A stretch of 10,882 nt of DNA, from assembly GCA_003154025.1 (NCBI GenBank), contig PMCE01000415.1:1249-12130 (forward strand), read 5' to 3'. This DNA is from Syntrophaceae bacterium (GTDB lineage: Bacteria; Desulfobacterota; SM23-61). A program made the translations under genes and the position numbers. This document shows positions 4,519-10,882 of the stretch, piece by piece. Under the pieces are notes generated by a model. The model had not been told where the DNA came from, did not search any database, and saw only the letters and a list, made by a program, of their open reading frames with translations. Numbering within the stretch: position 1 is the first letter of the stretch; each line of letters opens with the position of its first letter.

Positions 4519-6432
4519 CTACAAATTCCTCGCCGCCGCATACCCTCCATGGATCGCTTCGAGGATCTTGGTGGCCTCCCGGCAGTCTCCGGCTTCATAA
4601 AATTCCGCGGCGGTCCCTTCCAGAGAACGGGACGCGGCGGAATTGGGCACCGACCCCGTGGACAGGACTACCAGGTCCGCCCCGAGGAGGGATCGATTCC
4701 CGCAGGAATCGACGATCTCCACCCCTTCTTCGGTGATCTTCTCTTCCTTCACGCTCGTGTAAACCGAAATGCCTTCCGTTTTCACTCGCTGCAGGAGCAG
4801 CTTCCGGATCATGTAAAAACAGTCCATGGCCAGCTCCGGCAGGATTTCGACCAGGGCCACCTCCTGCCCCTTCTGGACCAGGTACCGGGCGAGTTCGCAT
4901 CCGATCATTCCCCCGCCGATGATCACCGCTTTCTTTCCCAGCTTCGCTTTTCCGGAGAGGACGTCCCGGCTGGTGACCACTTTTTTCTTCCGGATCCCCT
5001 CTTGAACGCCGGCGATGTTGGGAATGAGGGGAACGGAGCCCACGGCGGAGATGATCACATCCGGGGACAATCCGGCGACGACCGACAGGGTCCCCTCCTG
5101 ATGGAGGATCCTGGCCTTATCCTTTTTCTTCTCCAATTGGTACAAGAAATAATCCCGTACGGTGCCCAAGGCTTCCTTTTCGGGAGGAAGGCTCGCCAGG
5201 TTCAACTGCCCCCCGACTTCCTTTTCCTTCTCCAGCAGGATGACCTCATGCCCGCGCTCGGCCGCCGTGAGGGCGGCCTGCAAACCCGCCGGCCCCCCTC
5301 CCACGACGACGACTTTCTTCTTCTTTCCCACTTTGGGCTCGGGATCTTTCTCGCGCCCCACCATGGGGTTCACCGCGCAGACCAGCGGCACGTGGGCGCC
5401 GAAGCTCTCGAGACAACGCAGGCAGGCGATGCATTTCCGGATCTCTTTCGTTCTCCCCTCCCTGGCCTTGGCGGGAAAGTAGGGATCGGCGAGAAGAGTC
5501 CGCCCGATGACCAGAAAATCCGCCTGGTTCTTCTGCAGAATCTCCTCCGCCAGTTCGGGCTCGTGGATCCTTCCGGCCACCATCACCGGGATGGAAATTT
5601 TCTTTTTGATCGCCTCGGCCAGGGGAGCATTGCAGGCCGGAGGGAGGTATAAGTTAGGGGAAACCCACTCCATGGTCTCGGCGACCCCCGAAACCACATC
5701 GATGGCATCGACGCCCGCCTCTTCGATCAGCCGGCAGGTCTCCAGGATATCTTCCATGGAAGTACCGCCTTCGATCCTCTCGCTCGCGGTCAGCCTCATA
5801 ATGACCGGAAAATCTTTGCCCCCCCGTTTCTTCGCCTCCCGGACCATCTCCACCGCCAGGCGGGCCCGGTTCCGAATGCTTCCGCCATACTCATCCTTCC
5901 TGAGGTTCGTCCGGGGAGAGATGAACTCGGTGATGATATACCCCGTCCCTCCGTGGATCATGAGCGCATCGAATCCCGCCTCCCGGGCCCGGGCCACGGC
6001 TTTCCCGAATTCCTCCTCCAGGGCCCGGATTTCCTCCACCGTGAGGGCTCTCGGGATCTTGCCCGTGACCGGATGGGGCACGTTGGAGGCGGAAATCGGG
6101 TCCGCCTCATCCACCCTTCCCCGGCTGGGGTTGATCTCGATGGCGAATTTCCCCCCCAGGCGGTGGATCTCGTCGGTCATCCGCTTCAGCCCCGGGATGA
6201 ATTGGTCCCCCCAGATACATACCCGGCCCGGATGGCCGATCGTCCGCGGGTAGGTGGCCTCCAAAACCAGCAGGCCCGTTCCGCCTTTGATCCGTTCCGC
6301 GTAATACCCGATCATCCGGTCGGTGACCATCCCCGCTTCGGCAAAATGAGACACCATGGGGGCCATGACGATCCGGTTGGGAACCGAGAGATTCCCGATC
6401 TTTCCGGGCTGGAACAATTTCGTGAAACCCAT
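4519..6432 (-). CDS. Old-yellow-enzyme-family Fe-S flavoprotein (2,4-dienoyl-CoA reductase/enoate reductase-like)
   Basis: The 637-aa protein has the three-part layout of FadH, 2-enoate reductase, BaiCD and trimethylamine dehydrogenase. An FMN TIM barrel spans about 1-330, with LFQPGKIGNLSVPNRIVMAPM at the N-terminus and DEYGGSIRNRARL (180-192). A [4Fe-4S] cluster motif follows with Cys334, 337, 340 and 352. The FAD domain begins VVVVGGGPAGLQAAL (374-388). An inserted nucleotide domain begins AVIIGGGMIGCELA (502-515), with Glu529 at the NAD(H)-favouring position. YEAGDC is at 612-617. It likely reduces an alpha,beta-unsaturated acid or CoA ester. Oddities: the usual HGAHGYL/HSANGYL active-site segment reads HGGTGYI, so His160 and Tyr165 remain but the second His/Asn is Thr163. 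The CxxCxxC spacing is trimethylamine-dehydrogenase-like, not CxxCxxxC as in FadH. The start has AAGGAG about 10 nt upstream. It is 44 bp downstream of the MmgE/PrpD gene. Confidence 0.9.
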   Translation of the reverse strand: MGFTKLFQPGKIGNLSVPNRIVMAPMVSHFAEAGMVTDRMIGYYAERIKGGTGLLVLEATYPRTIGHPGRVCIWGDQFIPGLKRMTDEIHRLGGKFAIEINPSRGRVDEADPISASNVPHPVTGKIPRALTVEEIRALEEEFGKAVARAREAGFDALMIHGGTGYIITEFISPRTNLRKDEYGGSIRNRARLAVEMVREAKKRGGKDFPVIMRLTASERIEGGTSMEDILETCRLIEEAGVDAIDVVSGVAETMEWVSPNLYLPPACNAPLAEAIKKKISIPVMVAGRIHEPELAEEILQKNQADFLVIGRTLLADPYFPAKAREGRTKEIRKCIACLRCLESFGAHVPLVCAVNPMVGREKDPEPKVGKKKKVVVVGGGPAGLQAALTAAERGHEVILLEKEKEVGGQLNLASLPPEKEALGTVRDYFLYQLEKKKDKARILHQEGTLSVVAGLSPDVIISAVGSVPLIPNIAGVQEGIRKKKVVTSRDVLSGKAKLGKKAVIIGGGMIGCELARYLVQKGQEVALVEILPELAMDCFYMIRKLLLQRVKTEGISVYTSVKEEKITEEGVEIVDSCGNRSLLGADLVVLSTGSVPNSAASRSLEGTAAEFYEAGDCREATKILEAIHGGYAAARNL

Positions 6433-6476
6433 TTATTGCGGACTCCTTTCCCTTTTTGCCGGAATGAATGGAAGGC

Positions 6477-7862
6477 CTACTTCGCCTTCGTCTTCTTGAA
6501 CATCGCCGATAGCGCCGTGAGGTCCGGCATATCCTTTATCTGAAAGATCGTCTGGACGATCTTCAGGGCGTCCTCTTTCGCCAGGAGGTTCGAAGTGAGC
6601 TGGCAGAACTTCTCGGTCTCCATCTTCGGGTCCAGGGAATAGTTCTTCATGTTCGCAATGGTCTGGTCCGCGGTCACCGTTCTGCCGTCCTTCAGCTTCA
6701 CGTCGATCCGGTAATCCAGAAAGCCCATCCCTTCCTTTCCCTGGGAGGATACCTTTTGGGCGAGCTGCTGAATCTCCGGGGCATTCAACCGCGACAGGTA
6801 CATGTCCACGGTAATATTCCGGTACATCATCGCCGTGGCCAGGGAGAACGGCTTGCTCAACAGGGCCTGGTCGAGAGTCGCGAACGGGCCGTGGACGTCC
6901 CCGCCCGGATAATTCTTATTCTCCGGGGCGACCGTCGCCACGATGGACTCGATATTCTCCGGCTTGATGTCGTATTTCTTGGCCATGTTCACGGCCACTT
7001 CCACCCCCACCTGGTTGTACCCGCACGTGGGATAGGGCTTGTAGACATTCTTCCCCACCTCAAGGTCCTGGCCCAGGGTTCCGGTGATTTCGTCCATCCG
7101 GGAAAGGACCGCCTCCCGGACTTCCGGTCCCCCGAAGCAGGCAAAGAATCCGCATTTCCCCTCCAGCGCGGTCTTGGACGCCACCAGCCCTTCCTTCGCC
7201 AGGATGGCTGCCATCAGTCCGTTCCTCAAGGCCCCTCCGTTCTGGAAACGCCATTCCATGGAGCCGCTGTTCACCGCCTCCAGCAACCCGCAGGAAAAAC
7301 TGGCCGCGCAGGCGACGGCGTTCTGCATCTGTTCCCGGGACAGGCCCATGAGTTTTCCCGCCACCGTGGCGGCGGCAAAGGGGCCGAAGACCGGGCTGGC
7401 CCGGAATCCCCGTTTCACGATGGGTAAGCCCGATTTCATGGCGATTCTTCCCGCTACCTCATACCCGGCCACGATGGCCGGGAGGAGGTCCTTTCCGCCC
7501 TTTCCTTCCTGCTCCGCCACTCCATAGGCTGCCGGGATGACAAAAGACCCCATGTGCCCTACCGTCGTTTCCTGCATGTCATCATGCAGAATTCCGTGCA
7601 TCAGGATAAGGTTCAACCACGCCGTGTATTGGGCATCCCCCTTCTCCCCGCTGATCCAGGCCGTGGATTTCCCGTCCTTCTTCAGGTCTTTCCACATCCG
7701 CCGGGCAATGCGGGAAGAAGGCAGATCATAAGCCAACAGAGCGCAGGCGATTCCATCGGCCACGGCAAGCTGGGCTTTTTCGACGATCTCGGGGGAGAGG
7801 TCCTTGTAAGATAGGTCGTAGGCGTAATCACCTAACGCCTGGGATAGAGTCTTTTCAGCCAT
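6477..7862 (-). CDS. MmgE/PrpD family protein
   Basis: The 461-aa length and sequence fit the MmgE/PrpD family, which includes 2-methylcitrate dehydratase, cis-aconitate decarboxylase and iminodisuccinate epimerase. Seen are the helical N-terminal part, the active-site-region segment HDDMQETTVGHMG (93-105), RASPVFGPFAAATVAGKLMGL, and the SMEWRFQNGGALRNGLMAAILA stretch matching the usual GTxxKRLHAGRAA region. PNYPGGD-like substrate-cap residues follow in the C-terminal domain. A methylcitrate-cycle role is unlikely because no prpB or prpC neighbour is present; a dehydratase, decarboxylase or epimerase acting on a small polycarboxylate or CoA-derived acid is more plausible (inference). It is cytoplasmic. 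The start has a perfect AGGAGG 5 nt before the ATG. It lies between the CoA-transferase (180-bp repeat-rich spacer) and the flavoenzyme (44 bp). Confidence 0.92.
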   Translation of the reverse strand: MAEKTLSQALGDYAYDLSYKDLSPEIVEKAQLAVADGIACALLAYDLPSSRIARRMWKDLKKDGKSTAWISGEKGDAQYTAWLNLILMHGILHDDMQETTVGHMGSFVIPAAYGVAEQEGKGGKDLLPAIVAGYEVAGRIAMKSGLPIVKRGFRASPVFGPFAAATVAGKLMGLSREQMQNAVACAASFSCGLLEAVNSGSMEWRFQNGGALRNGLMAAILAKEGLVASKTALEGKCGFFACFGGPEVREAVLSRMDEITGTLGQDLEVGKNVYKPYPTCGYNQVGVEVAVNMAKKYDIKPENIESIVATVAPENKNYPGGDVHGPFATLDQALLSKPFSLATAMMYRNITVDMYLSRLNAPEIQQLAQKVSSQGKEGMGFLDYRIDVKLKDGRTVTADQTIANMKNYSLDPKMETEKFCQLTSNLLAKEDALKIVQTIFQIKDMPDLTALSAMFKKTKAK

Positions 7863-7905
7863 TTTTTCCTCCTCTCTTGATGGTCTCTAAATAGTCGCGA
7901 ATACA

Positions 7906-7931
7906 GTGGCACCCCTAATATAAGGCGCCAC
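7906..7931. repeat. Hairpin in the CoA-transferase to MmgE/PrpD spacer
   Basis: GTGGCACC (7906-7913) pairs with GGCGCCAC (7924-7931) through eight positions, one of them a G-U wobble, around an AT-rich loop. The loop holds a TATATT word on the minus strand (7917-7922), but no -35 is found at the right distance. The function could be 5'-leader structure or a degraded repeat. Confidence 0.4.
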
Positions 7932-7934
7932 CCA

Positions 7935-8003
7935 GAAATCCCCCCTGCCCCCTTTTTCAAAGAGGGGGTTGGAAGGAAATTCCTTTTCCGCGTTCATCCG
8001 CGT
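7935..8003. repeat. Remnants of dispersed spacer repeats (C/G-run hairpin and CCGCGTTCATCCGCG word)
   Basis: AAATCCCCCCTGCCCCCT followed by TTTTTCAAAGAGGGGG (7937-7968) resembles the AAATCCCCCC...GGGGGGATTT palindromic repeat of environmental genomes, with a degraded right half. The CCCCCT (7948-7953) and AGGGGG (7963-7968) arms can pair. Just beside it, CCGCGTTCATCCGCG (7988-8002) is another word I recognise as recurrent between genes in many genomes. No transposase is encoded here. Confidence 0.4.
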
Positions 8004-8012
8004 CCCAATAGT

Positions 8013-8042
8013 CTTCCTTTCACCTTCACTTGCACTTTCACT
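8013..8042 (-). repeat. Hexanucleotide tandem repeat abutting the CoA-transferase stop codon
   Basis: On the minus strand, directly after the TGA at 8045-8043, five 6-nt units follow with no gap: AGTGAA, AGTGCA, AGTGAA, GGTGAA, AGGAAG. The segment 8017-8042 matches 4489-4514 with two mismatches in 26 nt. Its location just after a stop codon, as at the other copy, points to a repeat that targets or survives best in 3' untranslated spacers. Confidence 0.6.
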
Positions 8043-9524
8043 TCATTTCTTCATCGACCCGGTCTTCAAAAACCTCTGGTGGAAGGACAAGGCTTCCTCC
8101 AGAAGATGGGGCTCATGCCCACCGCCTTCCTTGACCGCTCTCTGGAAGTAGTCCCGCAGGAGGGGTTGGTAGGCGGGGTGAGCGCAGGATCGGATGATCC
8201 TCTCCGCTCTCTCTTTAGGAGTCAGCCCCCTCAAATCGGCAAGCCCCTGCTCCGTCACGATCACGTCCACCCCGTGCTCGGGGATATCCACGTGGGAAGT
8301 CATGGGAACGATGGAAGAGATATTTCCACTCTTGGCCGTGGAAGGCATCAGGATGACGGAGAGGTAGGCATTCAGGGCGAATTCGCTCGCTCCTCCCACT
8401 CCGCTCACCACATCCCCGCTCATGATGTGGCTGGAGTTTACATTCCCGTAGATATCGGCCTCGATGGCTCCGTTCAGGGCCAGAACTCCGAGGCGGCTGA
8501 TCACTTCCGGACAGTCGGAGATTTCCACCGGCCGCAAAACCACCCGCTTCCGGTATTCTTCCAGGTTCTGAAGCAGGTTCTTTTCCCCCCGGGGGGAGAG
8601 AAAAAAGCCCGTTCCCGACGCGGCTCTCACCTTTCTTCGGCCCATCAAATCCACGATGCCGTCATTCAGGACCGCGGAATAGAACTCCAGGTTTTCAAAC
8701 TCCGAGTCTCCCAGTTCCTTCAGGAACGCCGTCGGGATCCCCCCCAGCCCGATTTCCATGGGGAGAAGCGTGGGAGGGAGTTTGCCTTGGGCCACTTCCT
8801 TTCGGAGGAAAGCCATCAGATGCTGGGAGATCCTGCGGCTCCCTTCATCGACGGTATCGGCCATCTCTATGGTTTCCGGCTGCTCGGAGACGTAAATGGC
8901 GGCGACTTTTTTGGGGTCCAGTGGAATATAGGGAGTTCCCGCCCGGTCATCCACCCGCCAAATGGGGATCGGTTTCGAGCGGGGAGGGTTGGGGGGGAGA
9001 TAAACGTCATGCATCCCTTCGAAGCCCAGGGGATAAGCGGCGCTCAGCTGGACAATCACCCGGTCGGCGGCATGGACGAAGTTGGGCATATCGTGGAGGC
9101 GATACGCCGGGATCAGATTGCCTTCGGGGGTGATTCCCACGGCTTCAACGATGGCCAGGTCCAGGGCTCCCAATTCCCCCCCGCGGATGGACTGGTAAAA
9201 AAATCCCAGGGGAGTATCCAGGTATTCCACCTGCCCGGCGTTGATCGGGCCCTTCAGCATCGTCTGCTGCCCGATTCGCCGTCTGATCGCCCCCAGTTTT
9301 CCCAAGTGGCGGTCGGCATATAGGAAGGCTACACCGGACCAAAGCTGAAGCCGTAAACGCCTCCCCTCTTTTTCCTGCCTTTCCAGTTCCCGGCAGAAAG
9401 GGAGCAGGTCGCTGCCGATCCCCATGGTCATGCCATCCTGGACGGATTGGACCGCCTCTTTGACGGAGGTCACCTTGGCCAGTAGTTCTTTACAGAGGAT
9501 CCGCTCGTTCAGATCATGCGGCAA
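8043..9524 (-). CDS. Acetyl-CoA hydrolase/CoA-transferase family protein (Cat1/AarC-like) with Ala at the catalytic Glu position
   Basis: This 493-aa class I CoA-transferase relative matches succinyl-CoA:acetate, propionyl-CoA:succinate and 4-hydroxybutyrate CoA-transferases. ERILCKELLAKVTS opens the N-terminal domain. MSGDVVSGVGGASEFALNAYLSV and IVTEQGLADLRGLTPKERA with CAHPAY mark the C-terminal domain. These enzymes carry the CoA on a Glu in a Y(T/S)EVLQDG segment (Glu294 in AarC). Here the segment is FYSAVLNDG, so the aligned residue is Ala284 (GCG, positions 8675-8673). If the alignment holds, ping-pong transfer through a glutamyl-CoA is impossible, leaving hydrolase, binding or lost activity. 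The start is TTG (9524-9522), with only a weak AAAGG upstream and no ATG or GTG before the upstream in-frame stop (9551-9549). The next gene, MmgE/PrpD, is 180 bp on. A role in activating an imported acid is inferred from context. Confidence 0.88.
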   Translation of the reverse strand: MPHDLNERILCKELLAKVTSVKEAVQSVQDGMTMGIGSDLLPFCRELERQEKEGRRLRLQLWSGVAFLYADRHLGKLGAIRRRIGQQTMLKGPINAGQVEYLDTPLGFFYQSIRGGELGALDLAIVEAVGITPEGNLIPAYRLHDMPNFVHAADRVIVQLSAAYPLGFEGMHDVYLPPNPPRSKPIPIWRVDDRAGTPYIPLDPKKVAAIYVSEQPETIEMADTVDEGSRRISQHLMAFLRKEVAQGKLPPTLLPMEIGLGGIPTAFLKELGDSEFENLEFYSAVLNDGIVDLMGRRKVRAASGTGFFLSPRGEKNLLQNLEEYRKRVVLRPVEISDCPEVISRLGVLALNGAIEADIYGNVNSSHIMSGDVVSGVGGASEFALNAYLSVILMPSTAKSGNISSIVPMTSHVDIPEHGVDVIVTEQGLADLRGLTPKERAERIIRSCAHPAYQPLLRDYFQRAVKEGGGHEPHLLEEALSFHQRFLKTGSMKK

Positions 9525-9561
9525 TTTTCTATTCCCAACCTTTACTGGTTACCCGATGCTT

Positions 9562-9598
9562 TCCGGCAGGGGCCTTCGCCTTTATCCCCTGCTCCGGA
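9562..9598. repeat. Stable hairpin between livF and the CoA-transferase gene
   Basis: TCCGGCAGGGG (9562-9572) pairs with CCCCTGCTCCGGA (9586-9598) through 11 bp, with a 2-nt bulge in the right arm and a 13-nt loop. Read on the minus strand it is followed by AAAGCATCGG, not a T-tract, so it is not a standard terminator. It lies 37 bp before the TTG start of the CoA-transferase gene. It could stabilise the upstream liv message or separate its expression from the catabolic genes. Confidence 0.45.
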
Positions 9599-9611
9599 CC
9601 ATTCTTTGCCG

Positions 9612-9651
9612 GCTATATTGCTGCATTGCTACTCTGCTAAATTGCTGTTCT
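9612..9651 (-). repeat. Octanucleotide tandem repeat abutting the livF stop codon
   Basis: On the minus strand, immediately after the TAG at 9654-9652, five 8-nt units follow: AGAACAGC, AATTTAGC, AGAGTAGC, AATGCAGC, AATATAGC. All end in AGC and begin A(A/G). The period is exact over 40 nt. It differs in sequence and period from the hexanucleotide arrays but has the same position relative to a stop codon. Confidence 0.6.
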
Positions 9652-10353
9652 CTACATGCCGAAATAGGTCTTGGAAAGGTTGGCATCATTCGTGATTTGG
9701 GAAACCGTGCCGGAGTAGACCAAACTCCCGTGGTCCAATACATGGACCATATCCGGCAGGTCGCGAATGAGGTCCACATTCCCCTCGATCATCAACACCG
9801 TGACTCCCGACTCTTTGATGCTGCCGATGATCCTTTCCACCTCATCGACCACCAGGGGGGATAAGCCCAGGGAAGGTTCATCGATCAGGAGCAGCGAGGG
9901 GGAGACCATGAGCGCCCGGCCGATGGCCATCATCTGCTGCTCGCCCCCGGAGAGGGTAATGCTCAACTGATTCCTTCGCTCCTTGAGAATCGGGAAGAGA
10001 CCGAAAATCATCTCCAGCCGCGGCTGGACTGCGGAAGGGGGCAAGGAATATCCCCCGATCAGGAGGTTTTCCAGGACGGACATCTCCGGAAAGGGCTTGC
10101 GGCCTTCCGGGCAATGGGCAATGCCCATCCTGGCCAGCTTATGGGGTTTGGATTCCAGCAGATTATGGCCGTTGTAAGAAATGGAACCCTTCGACGGGTC
10201 CACGATCCGGGAGATGGCCTTCAGGAGGGTCGTCTTCCCGGATCCATTCGGCCCTATGACCGCGGTAAGCCCTTTATCCGGTACGGACAGGCTCACATTC
10301 TCCAGCGCCAAGGCATGCCCGTAGTAGACGGTCAGATTCTTGATCTCAAGCAT
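9652..10353 (-). CDS. livF: Branched-chain amino acid-type ABC transporter ATP-binding protein LivF
   Basis: One of the two ATPases of a Liv/HAAT importer, placed on the cytoplasmic face of the membrane. The 233-aa length matches LivF. Walker A is GPNGSGKTT, the Q-loop region is GIAHCPEGRKPF, the signature is LSGGEQQMMAIGRAL and Walker B with its Glu is LLLIDEPSLGLSP. The PEGR and SLGLSP wording is typical of LivF, not LivG. The usual H-loop segment VEQN reads IEGN here. The gene overlaps livG by 8 bp, so translation is probably coupled; the nearest GGAGG is about 13 nt from the ATG. Despite the name, such systems also import amides, urea and aromatic or aliphatic acids, and the neighbouring CoA-linked genes favour a carboxylate or amide substrate (inference). 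Confidence 0.93.
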   Translation of the reverse strand: MLEIKNLTVYYGHALALENVSLSVPDKGLTAVIGPNGSGKTTLLKAISRIVDPSKGSISYNGHNLLESKPHKLARMGIAHCPEGRKPFPEMSVLENLLIGGYSLPPSAVQPRLEMIFGLFPILKERRNQLSITLSGGEQQMMAIGRALMVSPSLLLIDEPSLGLSPLVVDEVERIIGSIKESGVTVLMIEGNVDLIRDLPDMVHVLDHGSLVYSGTVSQITNDANLSKTYFGM

Positions 10354-10882
10354 TGGTTTTCGACCACCTCCGGCCCAGGTAGGCTTTCAAGACCTGCGCG
10401 TCACGGGAGACTTCTTCCGGGACTCCATCGGCGATTTTCTTCCCGTAATGGAGCACCACGACCCTCTTCACCAATTTCATGAGCTCCTTCAATTTGTGTT
10501 CCACAATGACCAGGGTCAACCCGTTGGCCGCCAGCCCCCGCAGGATTTCGCTTACCGATTCGATCTCCGCGCTGGTCAGGCCGGCAAAGGGCTCATCCAG
10601 GAGAAGGAGGTCGGGCAAAGGCCCTTGCGCCCGGCCCACCTCCAGCAGTTTGAGGTTTCCGTAGCCCAGGTTCCCGGCGAGCTGATTTTTGTAAGGCAGG
10701 AGTTTGACCCCTTCCAGGATCTTGTCTACGAATTCCGAGCTGGCCAGGTGGGTCTTATGCATTCTTCCCGGGTTGAACAGCGTGCCCACGGCCACGTTTT
10801 CATGAACGGTCAACTCCCGGAAGGGTCTCGGAATCTGAAAGGTTCTGACCAGTCCCATCTCCGCCAGTTTGTTCGGAGCGGC
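10346..10882 (-). CDS. livG: Branched-chain amino acid-type ABC transporter ATP-binding protein LivG (partial, N-terminus beyond window)
   Basis: The reading frame is open to the right edge (AAPNKLAE before the first Met in view at 10858), so that Met is internal. The Walker A region lies outside. Seen are MGLVRTFQIPRPFRELTVHENV, the GIARTFQ-like Q-loop segment specific to LivG, then Walker B and Glu in LLLLDEPFAGL and the H-loop VEHK. The C-terminus ends PEEVSRDAQVLKAYLG, as in LivG. The signature region reads NLGYGNLKLLEVGRA where most LivG have LSYGQQRxLEIARA: the Ser that contacts the gamma-phosphate is Gly and QQ is NL. This may be subgroup variation. livF follows with an 8-bp overlap. 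The permeases livH/livM and a binding protein would be expected beyond the right edge. Confidence 0.92.
   Translation of the reverse strand, partial: AAPNKLAEMGLVRTFQIPRPFRELTVHENVAVGTLFNPGRMHKTHLASSEFVDKILEGVKLLPYKNQLAGNLGYGNLKLLEVGRAQGPLPDLLLLDEPFAGLTSAEIESVSEILRGLAANGLTLVIVEHKLKELMKLVKRVVVLHYGKKIADGVPEEVSRDAQVLKAYLGRRWSKTNA

Noticed and set aside
4237..5652. Long plus-strand open frame (471 codons) opposite the RidA and flavoenzyme genes
   Set aside because: It lies antisense to two well-recognised genes, spans their boundary, and has no recognisable domain. GC-rich codon use on the real strand explains the open frame.
7917..7922. TATATT as a -10 for the MmgE/PrpD gene
   Set aside because: No -35-like hexamer at 16-18 bp; the region there is a G-run on the minus strand.
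7937..7968. C-run/G-run hairpin as an intrinsic terminator
   Set aside because: No T-tract follows on either strand; it fits a repeat remnant better.
8079..9323. Plus-strand open frame of 414 codons opposite the CoA-transferase gene
   Set aside because: It is antisense to a clear family member, and its composition (many His, Gly, Arg, Pro) is typical of a shadow frame.

Overview
The window looks like a moderately GC-rich chromosome segment from an anaerobic, fatty-acid- or aromatic-acid-degrading proteobacterium, most likely Desulfobacterota (former Deltaproteobacteria) or a related environmental lineage. This rests on the gene mix: Liv-type transporter, class I CoA-transferase, MmgE/PrpD protein, Fe-S old-yellow-enzyme reductase and acyl-CoA dehydrogenase. 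It also rests on a style of dispersed intergenic repeats common in environmental draft genomes. The assignment is inferred; no RNA gene or phylogenetic marker is present.

Layout. The left edge (1-82) holds the first 27 codons of a minus-strand gene for an exported or membrane protein. The spacer at 83-457 is divergent. On the minus strand it has a near-consensus sigma70 promoter (TTGACA, 17 bp, TATATT) overlapped by an inverted repeat. On the plus strand it has an extended -10 promoter placed so that transcription would start at the ATG of the next gene. That gene (458-1006) is the only complete plus-strand gene: a small PLD-like lipoprotein whose HKD motif lacks the catalytic Lys and Asn. 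It converges, 12 bp apart, on a long minus-strand block.

Read in its own direction (right to left), the block is livG (partial), livF, CoA-transferase, MmgE/PrpD, OYE/dienoyl-CoA-reductase-like flavoenzyme, RidA-family protein, DUF1028 protein, metallo-beta-lactamase-fold hydrolase and acyl-CoA dehydrogenase. All share one direction. livG and livF overlap; the other spacers are 44 to 175 bp and several carry repeats.

How they may work together (inference). The Liv system would import a carboxylate, amino acid or amide. The CoA-transferase would activate an acid, the flavoenzyme and dehydrogenase would handle alpha,beta-unsaturated intermediates, and MmgE/PrpD would hydrate, dehydrate or decarboxylate. 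The MBL hydrolase would open a lactone or ester. RidA and DUF1028 point to nitrogen-containing or reactive intermediates. The substrate cannot be read from sequence.

Two themes stand out. First, four predicted enzymes lack or change a residue usually needed for chemistry: PLD Lys to Glu and Asn to Pro, CoA-transferase Glu to Ala, RidA Arg to Ser, and OYE His/Asn to Thr. Second, several spacers begin with short-period degenerate tandem repeats at or within a few bases of a stop codon, beside more conventional palindromic elements.
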